Assembly (NCBI GenBank): GCA_002305275.1
Contig: DBQO01000044.1
Span: 1-23,377 of the forward strand
From: Bacteroidales bacterium UBA1392
Lineage (GTDB): Bacteria > Bacteroidota > Bacteroidia > Bacteroidales > UBA932
DNA: 23,377 nucleotides
Direction: 5' to 3'
The first letter of the stretch is position 1. Every line of letters begins with the position of its first letter. A model generated the notes under the pieces. That model was not told the DNA's origin and ran no database searches. It was given only the letters and a program-made list of their open reading frames with translations. This document shows, piece by piece, positions 16,038 to 23,258 of the stretch. Both the position numbers and the translations under genes were made by a program.

Positions 16038-16313
16038 TTATTTACGAAGGTTGAGGGCCTTCAAAATTTCACGGTATCTCTCAATGTCAGTCTCCTTGAG
16101 GTAGTCGAGCAACTGACGTCTTTTACCTACTAGTCTCAGAAGTGAACGCTGTGTGTTGTGGTCCTTGCGGTTGTTCTTCAGGTGTTCGGTAAGATGAGCG
16201 ATACGGTAGGAAAACAAAGCAACTTGACTCTCAGGTGAGCCGGTGTCAACATTAGACTTCCCGTATTTGCTGAAGATCTCTTGCTTTTTGTCTGCTGATA
16301 AATACTCGGACAT
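16038..16313 (-). CDS. rpsO: Small ribosomal subunit protein uS15
   Basis: 91 residues against 89 in E. coli, from an ATG at 16313. The family pattern is clear: YGKSNVDTGSPESQVALFSY, IAHLTEHLKNNRKDHNTQRS and LLRLVGKRRQLLDYLKE, which bind the central domain of 16S rRNA. The promoter is an almost perfect consensus and the gene has its own terminator, so it is probably mostly monocistronic despite the pnp gene downstream. Confidence 0.98.
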   Translation of the reverse strand: MSEYLSADKKQEIFSKYGKSNVDTGSPESQVALFSYRIAHLTEHLKNNRKDHNTQRSLLRLVGKRRQLLDYLKETDIERYREILKALNLRK

Positions 16314-16366
16314 AAATGCAAAAAATTAATTGTTTAAAAAAATGTTTCTCTCGTTTTTAGAGTGCG

Positions 16367-16397
16367 CAAAGGTAATTAATATTTTTTAGTTTGCAAA
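16367..16397 (-). promoter_or_regulatory. Promoter of rpsO
   Basis: Minus-strand TTTG (16397-16394), exactly 19 nt, TACCTTTG (16374-16367). The expected start is near 16360, giving a leader of about 46 nt. Same boxes and spacing as the promoter at 11806-11836. Confidence 0.82.
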
Positions 16398-16406
16398 AAA
16401 ATGCCT

Positions 16407-16414
16407 TATCTTTG
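16407..16414 (+). promoter_or_regulatory. -7 box of the tRNA-Pro gene
   Basis: TATCTTTG (TAnnTTTG) 14 nt before the mature 5' end of the tRNA. The upstream box is poor (TTTT at about 16384-16387, 19 nt away) and lies within the opposing rpsO promoter. Confidence 0.55.
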
Positions 16415-16428
16415 CAACCTATTTTATT

Positions 16429-16501
16429 CGGGAAGTGGCGCAGTTGGCAGCGCGCTGCGTTCGGGACGCAGAGGTCGGGTGTTCGAGTCACCTCTTCCCG
16501 A
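16429..16501 (+). tRNA. tRNA-Pro (anticodon CGG)
   Basis: 73 nt that fold as a full cloverleaf: acceptor CGGGAAG/CTTCCCG, D stem GCGC/GCGC, anticodon stem CTGCG/CGCAG around TTCGGGA (anticodon CGG at 16462-16464, G at 37 as usual for tRNA-Pro), T arm GGGTG/CACCT with TTCGAGT loop, discriminator A. The 3' CCA is not encoded and must be added. It reads CCG codons. Confidence 0.97.
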
Positions 16502-16505
16502 CTTG

Positions 16506-16543
16506 CAGAACAAGTGGCACCCAATCGGGCGCCACTTGTTCTG
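16506..16543 (+). terminator. Hairpin after tRNA-Pro, likely terminator
   Basis: Arms 16506-16518 and 16531-16543 pair over 13 bp (CAGAACAAGTGGC with its complement) with a 12-nt loop. It starts 5 nt after the tRNA. No immediate U-run follows; T-rich sequence comes about 15 nt later. It is also positioned downstream of the converging lipoprotein gene that stops at 16561. Confidence 0.75.
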
Positions 16544-16560
16544 TTACGTGATGCGAGGTA

Positions 16561-17172
16561 TTATTTTTTCGACTTTTCTTCCGATCTCGCAACAAAAATC
16601 CTTCCGAAGGCATCTTCGATGCGGACTTCGAAATTTGATAATTTTGCTGTACCGTCGTCATCAATGAAACCCAATGAAAGACTGCGTAAAAACAACTCAT
16701 TATCAGAATTAAAGTCCGGCTGGGGTCTATAATATCCAAGCATGAGATCGCCATAGCCAATGTCTGAAAGTCGTTTCGTAATCACATGATTACACTCCTT
16801 AGGCATATAGCGGATCCTGAGTAAGTCATTCAAAGACTCTCCGGCAAGATGCTTTTCGTCAAAATCGACCAACGTTATTACATCTATTTTCGTAATTCTC
16901 CAATCTACTGCATAATAAGGGAACCACCAATGTGTTTTATGGCGGTATCCCCTGATAACCAAGCTAGAGTCGACTGCACTATAAAACTGCCTGCTCTCCA
17001 TGTCAAATGCCGGATCCTTCGTACAGTGCGGGAATATGTAATTATCTTGAATAAGGCTGATACTATCTACCTTGTAGATATACTCGATTTCCTTTTCAAA
17101 ATACTCATACCAACAACCTGATAGGCCAAATAGAAATAGTGTCGCTAAAACTATAAACTTGATTTTGCTCAT
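16561..17172 (-). CDS. Lipoprotein of unknown function
   Basis: 203 residues from the ATG at 17172; an upstream ATG in frame (17220) adds 16 residues in front of what is plainly a lipoprotein signal, so I reject it. Lipobox LSGC gives lipid Cys20. The rest is rich in Tyr, Trp and Asp (WYEYFEKEIEYIYKVDS, HWWFPYYAVDWRITKIDV), with a later FEVRIEDAFGRIF strand pair, suggesting a beta-rich exported domain. I do not recognise the family. It lies 99 bp after the metalloprotease in the same direction with no clear terminator between, so it could be co-transcribed. Its position next to a tRNA gene would suit a variable locus, but nothing else mobile is seen. Confidence 0.7.
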   Translation of the reverse strand: MSKIKFIVLATLFLFGLSGCWYEYFEKEIEYIYKVDSISLIQDNYIFPHCTKDPAFDMESRQFYSAVDSSLVIRGYRHKTHWWFPYYAVDWRITKIDVITLVDFDEKHLAGESLNDLLRIRYMPKECNHVITKRLSDIGYGDLMLGYYRPQPDFNSDNELFLRSLSLGFIDDDGTAKLSNFEVRIEDAFGRIFVARSEEKSKK

Positions 17173-17271
17173 GATTTTGATGTTAAGTGATTGATATATG
17201 TCCCCTTTGGAAAGAGACACAATCCATATTCTCGCAAAATCAATGCCTCACACAAAAAATTTGTACCGCGT

Positions 17272-19776
17272 TTACTCTTCAGCTTTGGGCTTCGATGTTT
17301 CCTCGAAGACCTTTTTGAAAGCCTTGTCGATAACCTTTACGAGATAATCATTATGAGCGCTTTCAAGGGGATCAGTGCTGTTTTTGATGGAAAGTTTATA
17401 CCTGAGGTTTTTCAACTGGTAGTATGCCATCGAGTTGATATCCGTATGATCTTTTGTGGTATCTGTTGCCCTTATCGCAGTTTCTCCAGTAAAGAGACCA
17501 CAAAGCAGAGTCACATAGACCTTCTGTCCCATGCGTTTATATGCTTTTGCAGAAGCCTCCTTCGGCATAGGGCTATCCCACATATATTTATTGAGATCGG
17601 CAAACAGATCTGTCATAGTGTATGCCTTATTTCCGTATTGGAGTTCGGCCTCGTAAAGGTTGAGCATTACCCTTTTGCTGAGCAGGTCACCGAAAACAGC
17701 CTTGTAGGCATTATCCATTATGATTTCAGGCTTTGTTACAACCTTATTGATGATATCGCCCGGTACAAGCCACGCCGGTGGATTGAATATTTGCTTGTTC
17801 AGGAAAGCCATAGCCTCTTTTTGCTTGGTTTTCTCCACAGGAGTATAGACATCACCCTCCATCTCTACTCGTTTGGGATTTTCATATACTCCCCCAACCC
17901 ATTTGGCAACGTGCCTGATATAGCGGCGATATTGGGAAAACACCTGATTGTGCATATTACGGAGTGCTTCATAGTCCTTGTTTGGCTCGGCAGTCCATTC
18001 TATGAGGTTACCCGTTACATACTTAAGGTTGCGTATGCCAAGTTCGCAAGTCTCCATCTGATTGTTGCCCAAATCTTCGCTCTGATAACGGGGGTCATTG
18101 GGACTCGATTCGGTACCAAAGAAATAGAGGGGATCGGAAGTTTTTTCGATTACCCATTTGTTGAGCATGGTAAGCTCTTTTTTTGGATCGTCATATTCGT
18201 AAAATCTCCTGTAACCCCACTCTATGGCCCAATTATCATAGGTACTTATGCGTGGGAACAGCAATTCACGAGGAATATTATCTCCCGGCTGAACCACGAA
18301 GTTGAAGCGTGAGTAGTCCATTATGGAGGTGGTATGACCATATTTTTTCAGGTACTCGGGGTCACGCAACTGTTTGGTGGTGGCTATAGCCGAACCGACA
18401 AAATTGTGGCGTAGTCCAAGAGTGTGGCCAACCTCGTGTGACGAGACAAATCTGACGAGTTGTCCCATCAATTCGTCATCGAAATTCATCGTACGCGCTC
18501 CTTCATCTACCGGTGAACATTGAATGAAATACCAATCGTGCAGGAGCGACATAACATTATGATACCAGTTGATATGGCTCTCTATAATCTCGCCCGAGCG
18601 TGGATCGTTGACATGGGGACCGCTCGCATTTGCTATGTCGGAGGGTTTGTAGACAATGGCGGAATATCTTGCATCCTCTAAAGACCATGTAGAGTCCTGT
18701 TCGGGAGTCGGAGCCATCTCTGCACGAATTGCATTCTTGAACCCCGCATTTCTGAAAACAGGCTCCCAGTCATTTACTCCCTGAATAAGATAGGGAATCC
18801 ACTTGGCAGGAGTCGAAGGGTCTATATAGTAGACAATAGGCTTAGCGGGCTCCACAAGTTCACCTCTCTTATACTTCTCAAGATCTTCAGGTCTGGGTTC
18901 CAGTCTCCAGCGGGTAATCAGCTGCACTCTCTCCACACCGTGAGGATTCTTGTCAAAGTCGGTATAGCTCGTGGTAAAATAGCCCACTCTTTCGTCATAG
19001 TAGCGGGGAGTCATCGGCTCTTCCGGCAGCAGCACGAAAGAGCAGTTTAATTCGTATGTAGCATTGCCGCCTGTGGTTCTGGCAAAGGTTTTCACAACTG
19101 TCACCTCGGTATTGATGGGATAAGTCCTGATGCTGCTTATGTAGGATTTATCTTTGTCCTGAGCTCCAAGTTTGAAAGAGGTTTTGGTCCTCTTCGAGAA
19201 ATAGAGCTCTTCCGAGTCCGTATTGAAGAAATCGGTAACATCTATGATTGAGAGACTCTTGTCATCATTCCAGGCTTTTATGGGGAATGAGCCTATGATG
19301 GGAGTAAGGTTGGACTTTAGAATATTCATGCTCATAATGGAGTCTTGTGAGCGCTCCCTAACCGATACTTTTCTGAGAAATATCCTATTATCGGGTCCTT
19401 TTTCAAATCTGTAAAGGCCGCTGCCTATTTGGTCACCGGCATATCCGCTGAAACTACCCCTAATGTCCGCTGCAGATTGAGATACTCTGGAAACCATCAG
19501 GATATCCCTGCCGATTAGAGAGTCCGAAATTGTGAGATAATACTTACCATCCTGCTTATAAACGGTGGTCATACCTACCATTTTCGAAGCCTCTTTTGTG
19601 ATGAATTTTTCAATTGAAACAGGACCTTGAGGAGCCTTCTTGGTTGAATCGCTCTTTGGTTCAGCCTTTACCACAGGTATTCTGGAATCATTAGATTGCC
19701 TGTTGCGCTGGGCGGAGGAGGTAACGGGGCTGAAAATCAAAGCTCCCGCCATAATGATTGTCAATAGTGTTTTCAT
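17272..19776 (-). CDS. Secreted zinc-dependent metalloprotease (DUF5117/DUF4953 type)
   Basis: 834 residues from an ATG at 19776 with a signal peptide (MKTLLTIIMA start, cleavage likely after SSA, residue 22). The zinc site is a full zincin motif, HEVGHTLGLRH (His447, Glu448, His451, third His457), followed by a Met-turn-like SIMDYSR (484-490), the metzincin arrangement. The N-terminal region (50-310) matches the beta-rich DUF5118/DUF5117 part that precedes the catalytic domain in these proteins (for example DILMVSRVSQ, FVLLPEEPMTPRYYDERVGY). The C-terminal 300 residues are helical. Family function and substrate are not known to me; export to periplasm or surface is likely. It starts 21 bp after the RNA methyltransferase stop, so the two may share a transcript. 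Confidence 0.9.
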   Translation of the reverse strand: MKTLLTIIMAGALIFSPVTSSAQRNRQSNDSRIPVVKAEPKSDSTKKAPQGPVSIEKFITKEASKMVGMTTVYKQDGKYYLTISDSLIGRDILMVSRVSQSAADIRGSFSGYAGDQIGSGLYRFEKGPDNRIFLRKVSVRERSQDSIMSMNILKSNLTPIIGSFPIKAWNDDKSLSIIDVTDFFNTDSEELYFSKRTKTSFKLGAQDKDKSYISSIRTYPINTEVTVVKTFARTTGGNATYELNCSFVLLPEEPMTPRYYDERVGYFTTSYTDFDKNPHGVERVQLITRWRLEPRPEDLEKYKRGELVEPAKPIVYYIDPSTPAKWIPYLIQGVNDWEPVFRNAGFKNAIRAEMAPTPEQDSTWSLEDARYSAIVYKPSDIANASGPHVNDPRSGEIIESHINWYHNVMSLLHDWYFIQCSPVDEGARTMNFDDELMGQLVRFVSSHEVGHTLGLRHNFVGSAIATTKQLRDPEYLKKYGHTTSIMDYSRFNFVVQPGDNIPRELLFPRISTYDNWAIEWGYRRFYEYDDPKKELTMLNKWVIEKTSDPLYFFGTESSPNDPRYQSEDLGNNQMETCELGIRNLKYVTGNLIEWTAEPNKDYEALRNMHNQVFSQYRRYIRHVAKWVGGVYENPKRVEMEGDVYTPVEKTKQKEAMAFLNKQIFNPPAWLVPGDIINKVVTKPEIIMDNAYKAVFGDLLSKRVMLNLYEAELQYGNKAYTMTDLFADLNKYMWDSPMPKEASAKAYKRMGQKVYVTLLCGLFTGETAIRATDTTKDHTDINSMAYYQLKNLRYKLSIKNSTDPLESAHNDYLVKVIDKAFKKVFEETSKPKAEE

Positions 19777-19797
19777 TGTATCTATGTTTGATAAAAA

Positions 19798-20328
19798 TCA
19801 AAAAAATTTGGAAACCACATCCCAAAGCACCACTCCTATCGAAACCGAAACATTTAGCGAATGCTTGGTTCCGTACTGGGGGATCTCCAGAACTATATCA
19901 CTCATATTCACAACCTCCTGCCCTACTCCGCGCACTTCGTTACCGAAAACAAGAGCATACTTAACTCCCTCCTCCGGGTGAAAATCCTGCAAAAGAGTGG
20001 AGTGCTCAGTCTGTTCTACGCTCACTATCACATAACCCTCTTCTTTGAGACGACCCACAGCTTCCGCCGTACTTTCAAAATACTCCCACTCCATACTGAA
20101 TTCGGCTCCGAGGGCTGACTTGTGAATCTCAGCGGTAGGAGGCACCGCACATATACCGCATAGCAGAAGTTTCTCCACAAGAAATGCATCACAGCTACGG
20201 AATGCCGAACCTATGTTATGTTGGCTTCGGATATTGTCCAGCACTACAGTCAATGGCATCTTTTTCCTTAATTTGAACTCCTCCGGAGTGATACGGTTGA
20301 GTTCGCTGTTCAAAAGTTTTCGGAACAT
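19798..20328 (-). CDS. SpoU/TrmH-family RNA 2'-O-methyltransferase
   Basis: 176 residues, a minimal SPOUT (trefoil-knot) methyltransferase, from an ATG at 20328. The three family motifs are present: motif 1 LDNIRSQHNIGSAFRSCDAF (30-49) with Arg44, motif 2 VFGNEVRGV (127-135) with Glu131, and motif 3 LEIPQYGTKHSLNVSVSIGV (147-166), which forms the AdoMet-binding knot. There is no N-terminal substrate domain as in RlmB. The target nucleotide cannot be read from sequence; tRNA is usual for short members. It is transcribed away from glyA and probably together with the metalloprotease. Confidence 0.92.
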   Translation of the reverse strand: MFRKLLNSELNRITPEEFKLRKKMPLTVVLDNIRSQHNIGSAFRSCDAFLVEKLLLCGICAVPPTAEIHKSALGAEFSMEWEYFESTAEAVGRLKEEGYVIVSVEQTEHSTLLQDFHPEEGVKYALVFGNEVRGVGQEVVNMSDIVLEIPQYGTKHSLNVSVSIGVVLWDVVSKFF

Positions 20329-20330
20329 AG

Positions 20331-20360
20331 TTGGAAAAAGTCGTAAAAAAGTTATCTTTG
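20331..20360 (+). promoter_or_regulatory. Promoter of glyA
   Basis: TTG (20331-20333), 19 nt, TATCTTTG (20353-20360). The expected start near 20367 gives a leader of about 57 nt. The upstream box lies 2 nt from the start codon of the divergent methyltransferase gene. Confidence 0.75.
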
Positions 20361-20387
20361 TGGTTCAATCCTGCCTGTGCCGGGTTA

Positions 20388-20417
20388 CAAAAGTACGAAA
20401 ATATTTATACAAACAAT
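20388..20417 (-). promoter_or_regulatory. Probable promoter of the TrmH-like gene
   Basis: Minus-strand ATTG (20417-20414), 18 nt, TACTTTTG (20395-20388). The spacer is one base short. The expected start near 20381 places this promoter inside the glyA leader. Confidence 0.5.
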
Positions 20418-20423
20418 ATAACA

Positions 20424-21704
20424 ATGAAACAAGACGTTCAAATATCCGAATTACTTAGAAAAGAAGAGGCCCGCCAGACTAAAGGTATTGAGCTGATAGC
20501 ATCTGAAAACTTTGTAAGCGACCAGGTGCTTGCAGCATTGGGTTCAGTTTGCACCAACAAATACGCCGAAGGCTATCCCGGCGCAAGATACTATGGCGGC
20601 TGTGAGGTAGTAGACCAGATCGAACAACTTGCAATCGATCGTCTTTGCCAGCTCTTCGATGCTGAATATGCCAATGTACAGCCCCACTCCGGCGCACAGG
20701 CTAATATGGCTGTATTTATGGTTTGTCTAAAGCCCGGTGACACATTTATGGGTCTGGATCTGGATCATGGTGGCCATCTCACGCACGGTTCTCCCGTAAA
20801 CATGTCCGGCATTCTCTACAATGCCATCGGTTATCAGGTCAACCGTGAGACCGGTATGGTGGATTATGACCAGATGGAGCGCAAGGCCTTGAAGTACCGT
20901 CCAAAACTCCTAGTCGGCGGTGCATCCGCTTACTCGAGAGAGTGGGACTGGGAAAGGATGCGTGCCATTGCCGATAAGATAGGTGCAATCTTTATGGTGG
21001 ATATGGCTCACCCTGCGGGACTTATTGCAGCAGGTCTGATGAATAACCCTGTAAAACATGCCCATATCGTTACCTCTACCACTCACAAGACTCTCAGAGG
21101 TCCCCGTGGAGGCATAATCCTTATCGGAAAAGACTTCGACAACCCGTGGGGAATTAAAACAAGAAAAGGTGTGGTCAGGAAAATGTCTTCACTGATCAAT
21201 TCAAGCGTATTCCCCGGTATTCAGGGCGGTCCCCTCGAACACTGCATCGCAGCTAAAGCCGTTTCCTTCTATGAAGCCCTCCAGCCGGAATTCAAGACAT
21301 ATCAGGAGCAGGTGCGCAAAAATGCCACTGCCATGGCTAAGGCCTTTATTGAGAAGGGATATCACGTGGTATCAGGCGGTACGGACAATCACCTTATGCT
21401 TATCGACTTCCGCTCCAAGTTCCCCGATCTTACCGGTAGGGTAGCTGAGGATGTACTCGGAAAGGCTGACATTACCGTTAATAAGAATATGGTACCCTTT
21501 GACAGTCGCTCGGCATTCCAGACCTCGGGTATGAGGGTAGGTACTCCTGCCGTTACCTCACGCGGTTTGGTTGAAAAGGATATGGCCAGCATAGTGGAGA
21601 TGATTGACAAGGTACTCAGCAATCTCGATGACGAAAATGTAATCGCCCAGGTAAAAGAACAAGTAAGAATGAAGATGAGCGGCCTGCCGCTGAATAGGTG
21701 GTAG
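20424..21704 (+). CDS. glyA: Serine hydroxymethyltransferase
   Basis: PLP enzyme that interconverts serine and glycine and loads tetrahydrofolate with a one-carbon unit. The start is the ATG at 20424 (426 residues, normal for the family); the frame runs back to a TTG at 20331 but that part holds the promoter. Motifs: GIELIASENFVS (21-32), NKYAEGYPGARYYGG (45-59), QPHSGAQANMAVF (86-98), VDMAHPAGLIAAG (192-204), and the PLP-binding Lys222 in TSTTHKTLRGPRGG, followed by the FPGIQGGPLEH block (263-273). It is a single-gene unit with its own promoter and a strong terminator. Confidence 0.98.
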   Translation: MKQDVQISELLRKEEARQTKGIELIASENFVSDQVLAALGSVCTNKYAEGYPGARYYGGCEVVDQIEQLAIDRLCQLFDAEYANVQPHSGAQANMAVFMVCLKPGDTFMGLDLDHGGHLTHGSPVNMSGILYNAIGYQVNRETGMVDYDQMERKALKYRPKLLVGGASAYSREWDWERMRAIADKIGAIFMVDMAHPAGLIAAGLMNNPVKHAHIVTSTTHKTLRGPRGGIILIGKDFDNPWGIKTRKGVVRKMSSLINSSVFPGIQGGPLEHCIAAKAVSFYEALQPEFKTYQEQVRKNATAMAKAFIEKGYHVVSGGTDNHLMLIDFRSKFPDLTGRVAEDVLGKADITVNKNMVPFDSRSAFQTSGMRVGTPAVTSRGLVEKDMASIVEMIDKVLSNLDDENVIAQVKEQVRMKMSGLPLNRW

Positions 21705-21727
21705 GTGGAGGCCCTTCGGGCTTGACT

Positions 21728-21763
21728 AAAAAACCTGAAAGTCATAAACTTTCAGGTTTTTTT
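21728..21763 (+). terminator. Rho-independent terminator of glyA
   Basis: Arms 21728-21742 and 21748-21762 pair over 15 bp (core AACCTGAAAGT) with a 5-nt loop and a run of seven T at 21757-21763. It is followed by about 30 bases before the first IS inverted repeat. Confidence 0.95.
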
Positions 21764-21793
21764 GTGTTACGGGGTGCGGGTGTGCTGCTCCCG

Positions 21794-21805
21794 TAAAAGT
21801 AGACA
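21794..21805 (+). repeat. IS left inverted repeat
   Basis: TAAAAGTAGACA, paired with 23259-23270. The first 11 of its last bases (AAAAGTAGACA) also match the complement of 23301-23311 exactly. Confidence 0.7.
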
Positions 21806-21833
21806 CGGAGAGGTGGAAAAAGATTGAATGTTG

Positions 21834-21841
21834 TATCTTTG
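21834..21841 (+). promoter_or_regulatory. Possible -7 box of the transposase genes
   Basis: TATCTTTG inside the left end of the IS, 113 nt before the orfA ATG. No convincing TTTG box upstream. Confidence 0.45.
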
Positions 21842-21852
21842 ATAGTTGTAAA

Positions 21853-21903
21853 GTTGTTGCCTTCGGAGTGATGGGCGTAGCCCCGAACGAAGGAGGCAAC
21901 AAC
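21853..21903 (+). other. Structured leader upstream of orfA
   Basis: GTTGTTGCC (21853-21861) pairs with GGCAACAAC (21895-21903), enclosing TTCGG/CCGAA (21862-21866, 21883-21887) and a GGGC/GCCC tip. Such hairpins in IS leaders can limit transposase expression from outside transcripts; that role is inferred. Confidence 0.6.
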
Positions 21904-21940
21904 CGGAAACATAAAGGCGACACCAGTCCCCTCCACCTCA

Positions 21941-21946
21941 AAGGAG
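21941..21946 (+). promoter_or_regulatory. Shine-Dalgarno of orfA
   Basis: AAGGAG, 8 nt before the ATG at 21955. It decides the start against the upstream in-frame ATG at 21868, which lies within the leader hairpin. Such a clear site is rare in the rest of the window. Confidence 0.75.
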
Positions 21947-21954
21947 AAACTTTT

Positions 21955-22299
21955 ATGGCAAAACATCTCAACCCTCTTGAAAAAGAGTTTCTGATCCATC
22001 GGTATAAGTCAAGCCGTCGGACAGCAAAAGAATTCTGTGCAATGAACAACATCACAGAAGGATCGTTAAAGAAGTGGATGAAGCAATATGAAGAGGGCGG
22101 CCTGGAGGGCCTTGCCCGTGCTGATTCCGGAATTCAAAGCATCATTCCTGACGGGTTCGACCGTACAGAGGAATCGTATAAACGAGAGATTCTCAAACTT
22201 CGCATCGAAAACGAACGACTAAAAAAAAATTATGTCGTTCAGATGAACGGGGATGGGGAACCGGAATATGTTCGTTTAAAGGAGAAGAGTACCAAATAA
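21955..22299 (+). CDS. IS3-family transposase orfA (helix-turn-helix protein)
   Basis: 114 residues. The N-terminal half is the helix-turn-helix DNA-binding part (EKEFLIHRYKSSRRTAKEFC, then TEGSLKKWMKQYEEGGLEGL), and the C-terminal half is a coiled-coil-like, leucine-spaced stretch (YKREILKLRIENERLKKNY) typical of IS3 OrfA. The start is fixed by the AAGGAG site; a longer frame from 21868 exists but crosses the leader hairpin. The orfB frame is -1 relative to this one and is open from 22182, so the frames overlap by 118 nt. The best fusion point is T_TTA_AAG at 22275-22281, 16 nt before the orfA stop codon. Confidence 0.9.
   Translation: MAKHLNPLEKEFLIHRYKSSRRTAKEFCAMNNITEGSLKKWMKQYEEGGLEGLARADSGIQSIIPDGFDRTEESYKREILKLRIENERLKKNYVVQMNGDGEPEYVRLKEKSTK
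22275..22281 (+). promoter_or_regulatory. Probable -1 ribosomal frameshift site of the IS
   Basis: TTTAAAG is set as T_TTA_AAG in the orfA frame, the classic X_XXY_YYZ slippery form. After slipping, translation reads on as GEEYQIIKLLSREHSVKAL, which looks like genuine IS3 OrfAB. A stem-loop of 8 bp (22313-22320 with 22332-22339) lies 31 nt downstream. An upstream A9 run (22221-22229) would instead give about 17 unlikely residues. Confidence 0.7.
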
Positions 22300-22304
22300 T
22301 CAAA

Positions 22305-23255
22305 TTGTTGTCCAGAGAGCATTCCGTAAAGGCTCTCTGTGATTTGATGTGTGTCAGTCGTTCAGGCTACTACAAATGGCTAAAGCACAAACCATCGTCC
22401 AGAGACCATTGTCGCGAAGAGATTGTCAGGAAGGTTAAGGAGGTGCACGAAAAACATCGCACACATGGGTATCGCTGGACTGCCGCCTATATCAGAATTA
22501 ATATGCAAATAGAGATAAGCGACAACTATGCGTATAAGTGCTTTCGTTATCTTGGAATAAAGGCCAAAACGAAACACCAGGTACGCTATGTTCCTCGTAA
22601 GGTAAGGGACCGTTATCCAAATCTTATATACTCTACATGGGAGACTGTTGATAGGCCAAGACAGGTCATAGTGTCAGATATGACCATGTTTAGAGTCCGC
22701 TGGTACAGCTTTGAGGTTACATTCTACTTCGATGTCTTCACTAAAGAGTTACTGACCTATAAGGCTACGGAACAACGTGGAGATAGGACACAGTATATTG
22801 ACGGACTTAATGACGTTATTGAGTTGCTTAAAGGCACTAACGAGCCTGTTATCCTGCATACTGACCAAGGTAGCGTTTACGCCTCTATGGCATATAATGA
22901 TCTGATAAAGGACACGAACATAATCCGCTCAATGTCAAGGGCCGGAAAGCCCACAGACAATCCCGTTAACGAGTCCCTGAACGGCTGGATTAAGGAAGAA
23001 TTGATGACGGACTTCGGTCTGGAAAATGAATGGAAATGGTCAAACATCTTAAAGATACTTGACGAATATGTCAAGTTCTACAACGAGAAGCGTCCTTGCT
23101 TTGCAATCGGCTATGACACCCCCGATAATTATAGGAAGCGTTATTACAAAGGCGATTTGCCTCGTAAAAACTCTTTCGATTCGAGAAAACTTTCACCGGA
23201 ACCAAAGTTCGTTAGAAGAAGACGTGAAAACAGTGATAATCAGGCGATTAAATAG
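22305..23255 (+). CDS. IS3-family transposase orfB (DDE catalytic part)
   Basis: 316 residues if begun at the TTG at 22305, but there is no ATG and no good ribosome site, so it is most likely made only as an OrfAB fusion by -1 frameshifting. An HTH_21-like start (HSVKALCDLMCVSRSGYYKW) precedes the rve integrase domain. The DDE triad is visible: Asp in VIVSDMTMF, Asp in LHTDQGSVYAS, and Glu in TDNPVNESLNGWIKEEL, about 35 residues after the second Asp, as in the D,D35E group. The end YNEKRPCFAIGYDTPDNYRK is the usual IS3 C-terminal pattern. No interruption is seen. Confidence 0.92.
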   Translation: MLSREHSVKALCDLMCVSRSGYYKWLKHKPSSRDHCREEIVRKVKEVHEKHRTHGYRWTAAYIRINMQIEISDNYAYKCFRYLGIKAKTKHQVRYVPRKVRDRYPNLIYSTWETVDRPRQVIVSDMTMFRVRWYSFEVTFYFDVFTKELLTYKATEQRGDRTQYIDGLNDVIELLKGTNEPVILHTDQGSVYASMAYNDLIKDTNIIRSMSRAGKPTDNPVNESLNGWIKEELMTDFGLENEWKWSNILKILDEYVKFYNEKRPCFAIGYDTPDNYRKRYYKGDLPRKNSFDSRKLSPEPKFVRRRRENSDNQAIK

Positions 23256-23258
23256 CTC

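Noticed and set aside
17191..18312. A 373-codon open frame on the plus strand
   Set aside because: It lies wholly antisense to the metalloprotease, which has a full zinc motif and signal peptide; the antisense translation has no domain-like pattern.
20361..20423. glyA leader as a glycine riboswitch or tRNA-like element
   Set aside because: GGTTCAATCC looks like a T-arm piece, but no cloverleaf or paired aptamer core can be drawn in the 60 bases available.
21728..21762. Part of the IS end
   Set aside because: The hairpin with its T-run right after glyA is a normal terminator and has no match at the right end of the IS.
22221..22229. A9 run as the frameshift site of the IS
   Set aside because: Slipping here would give about 17 residues (such as LCRSDERGWGTGICSF) unlike IS3 transposases; T_TTA_AAG downstream keeps sensible protein on both sides.
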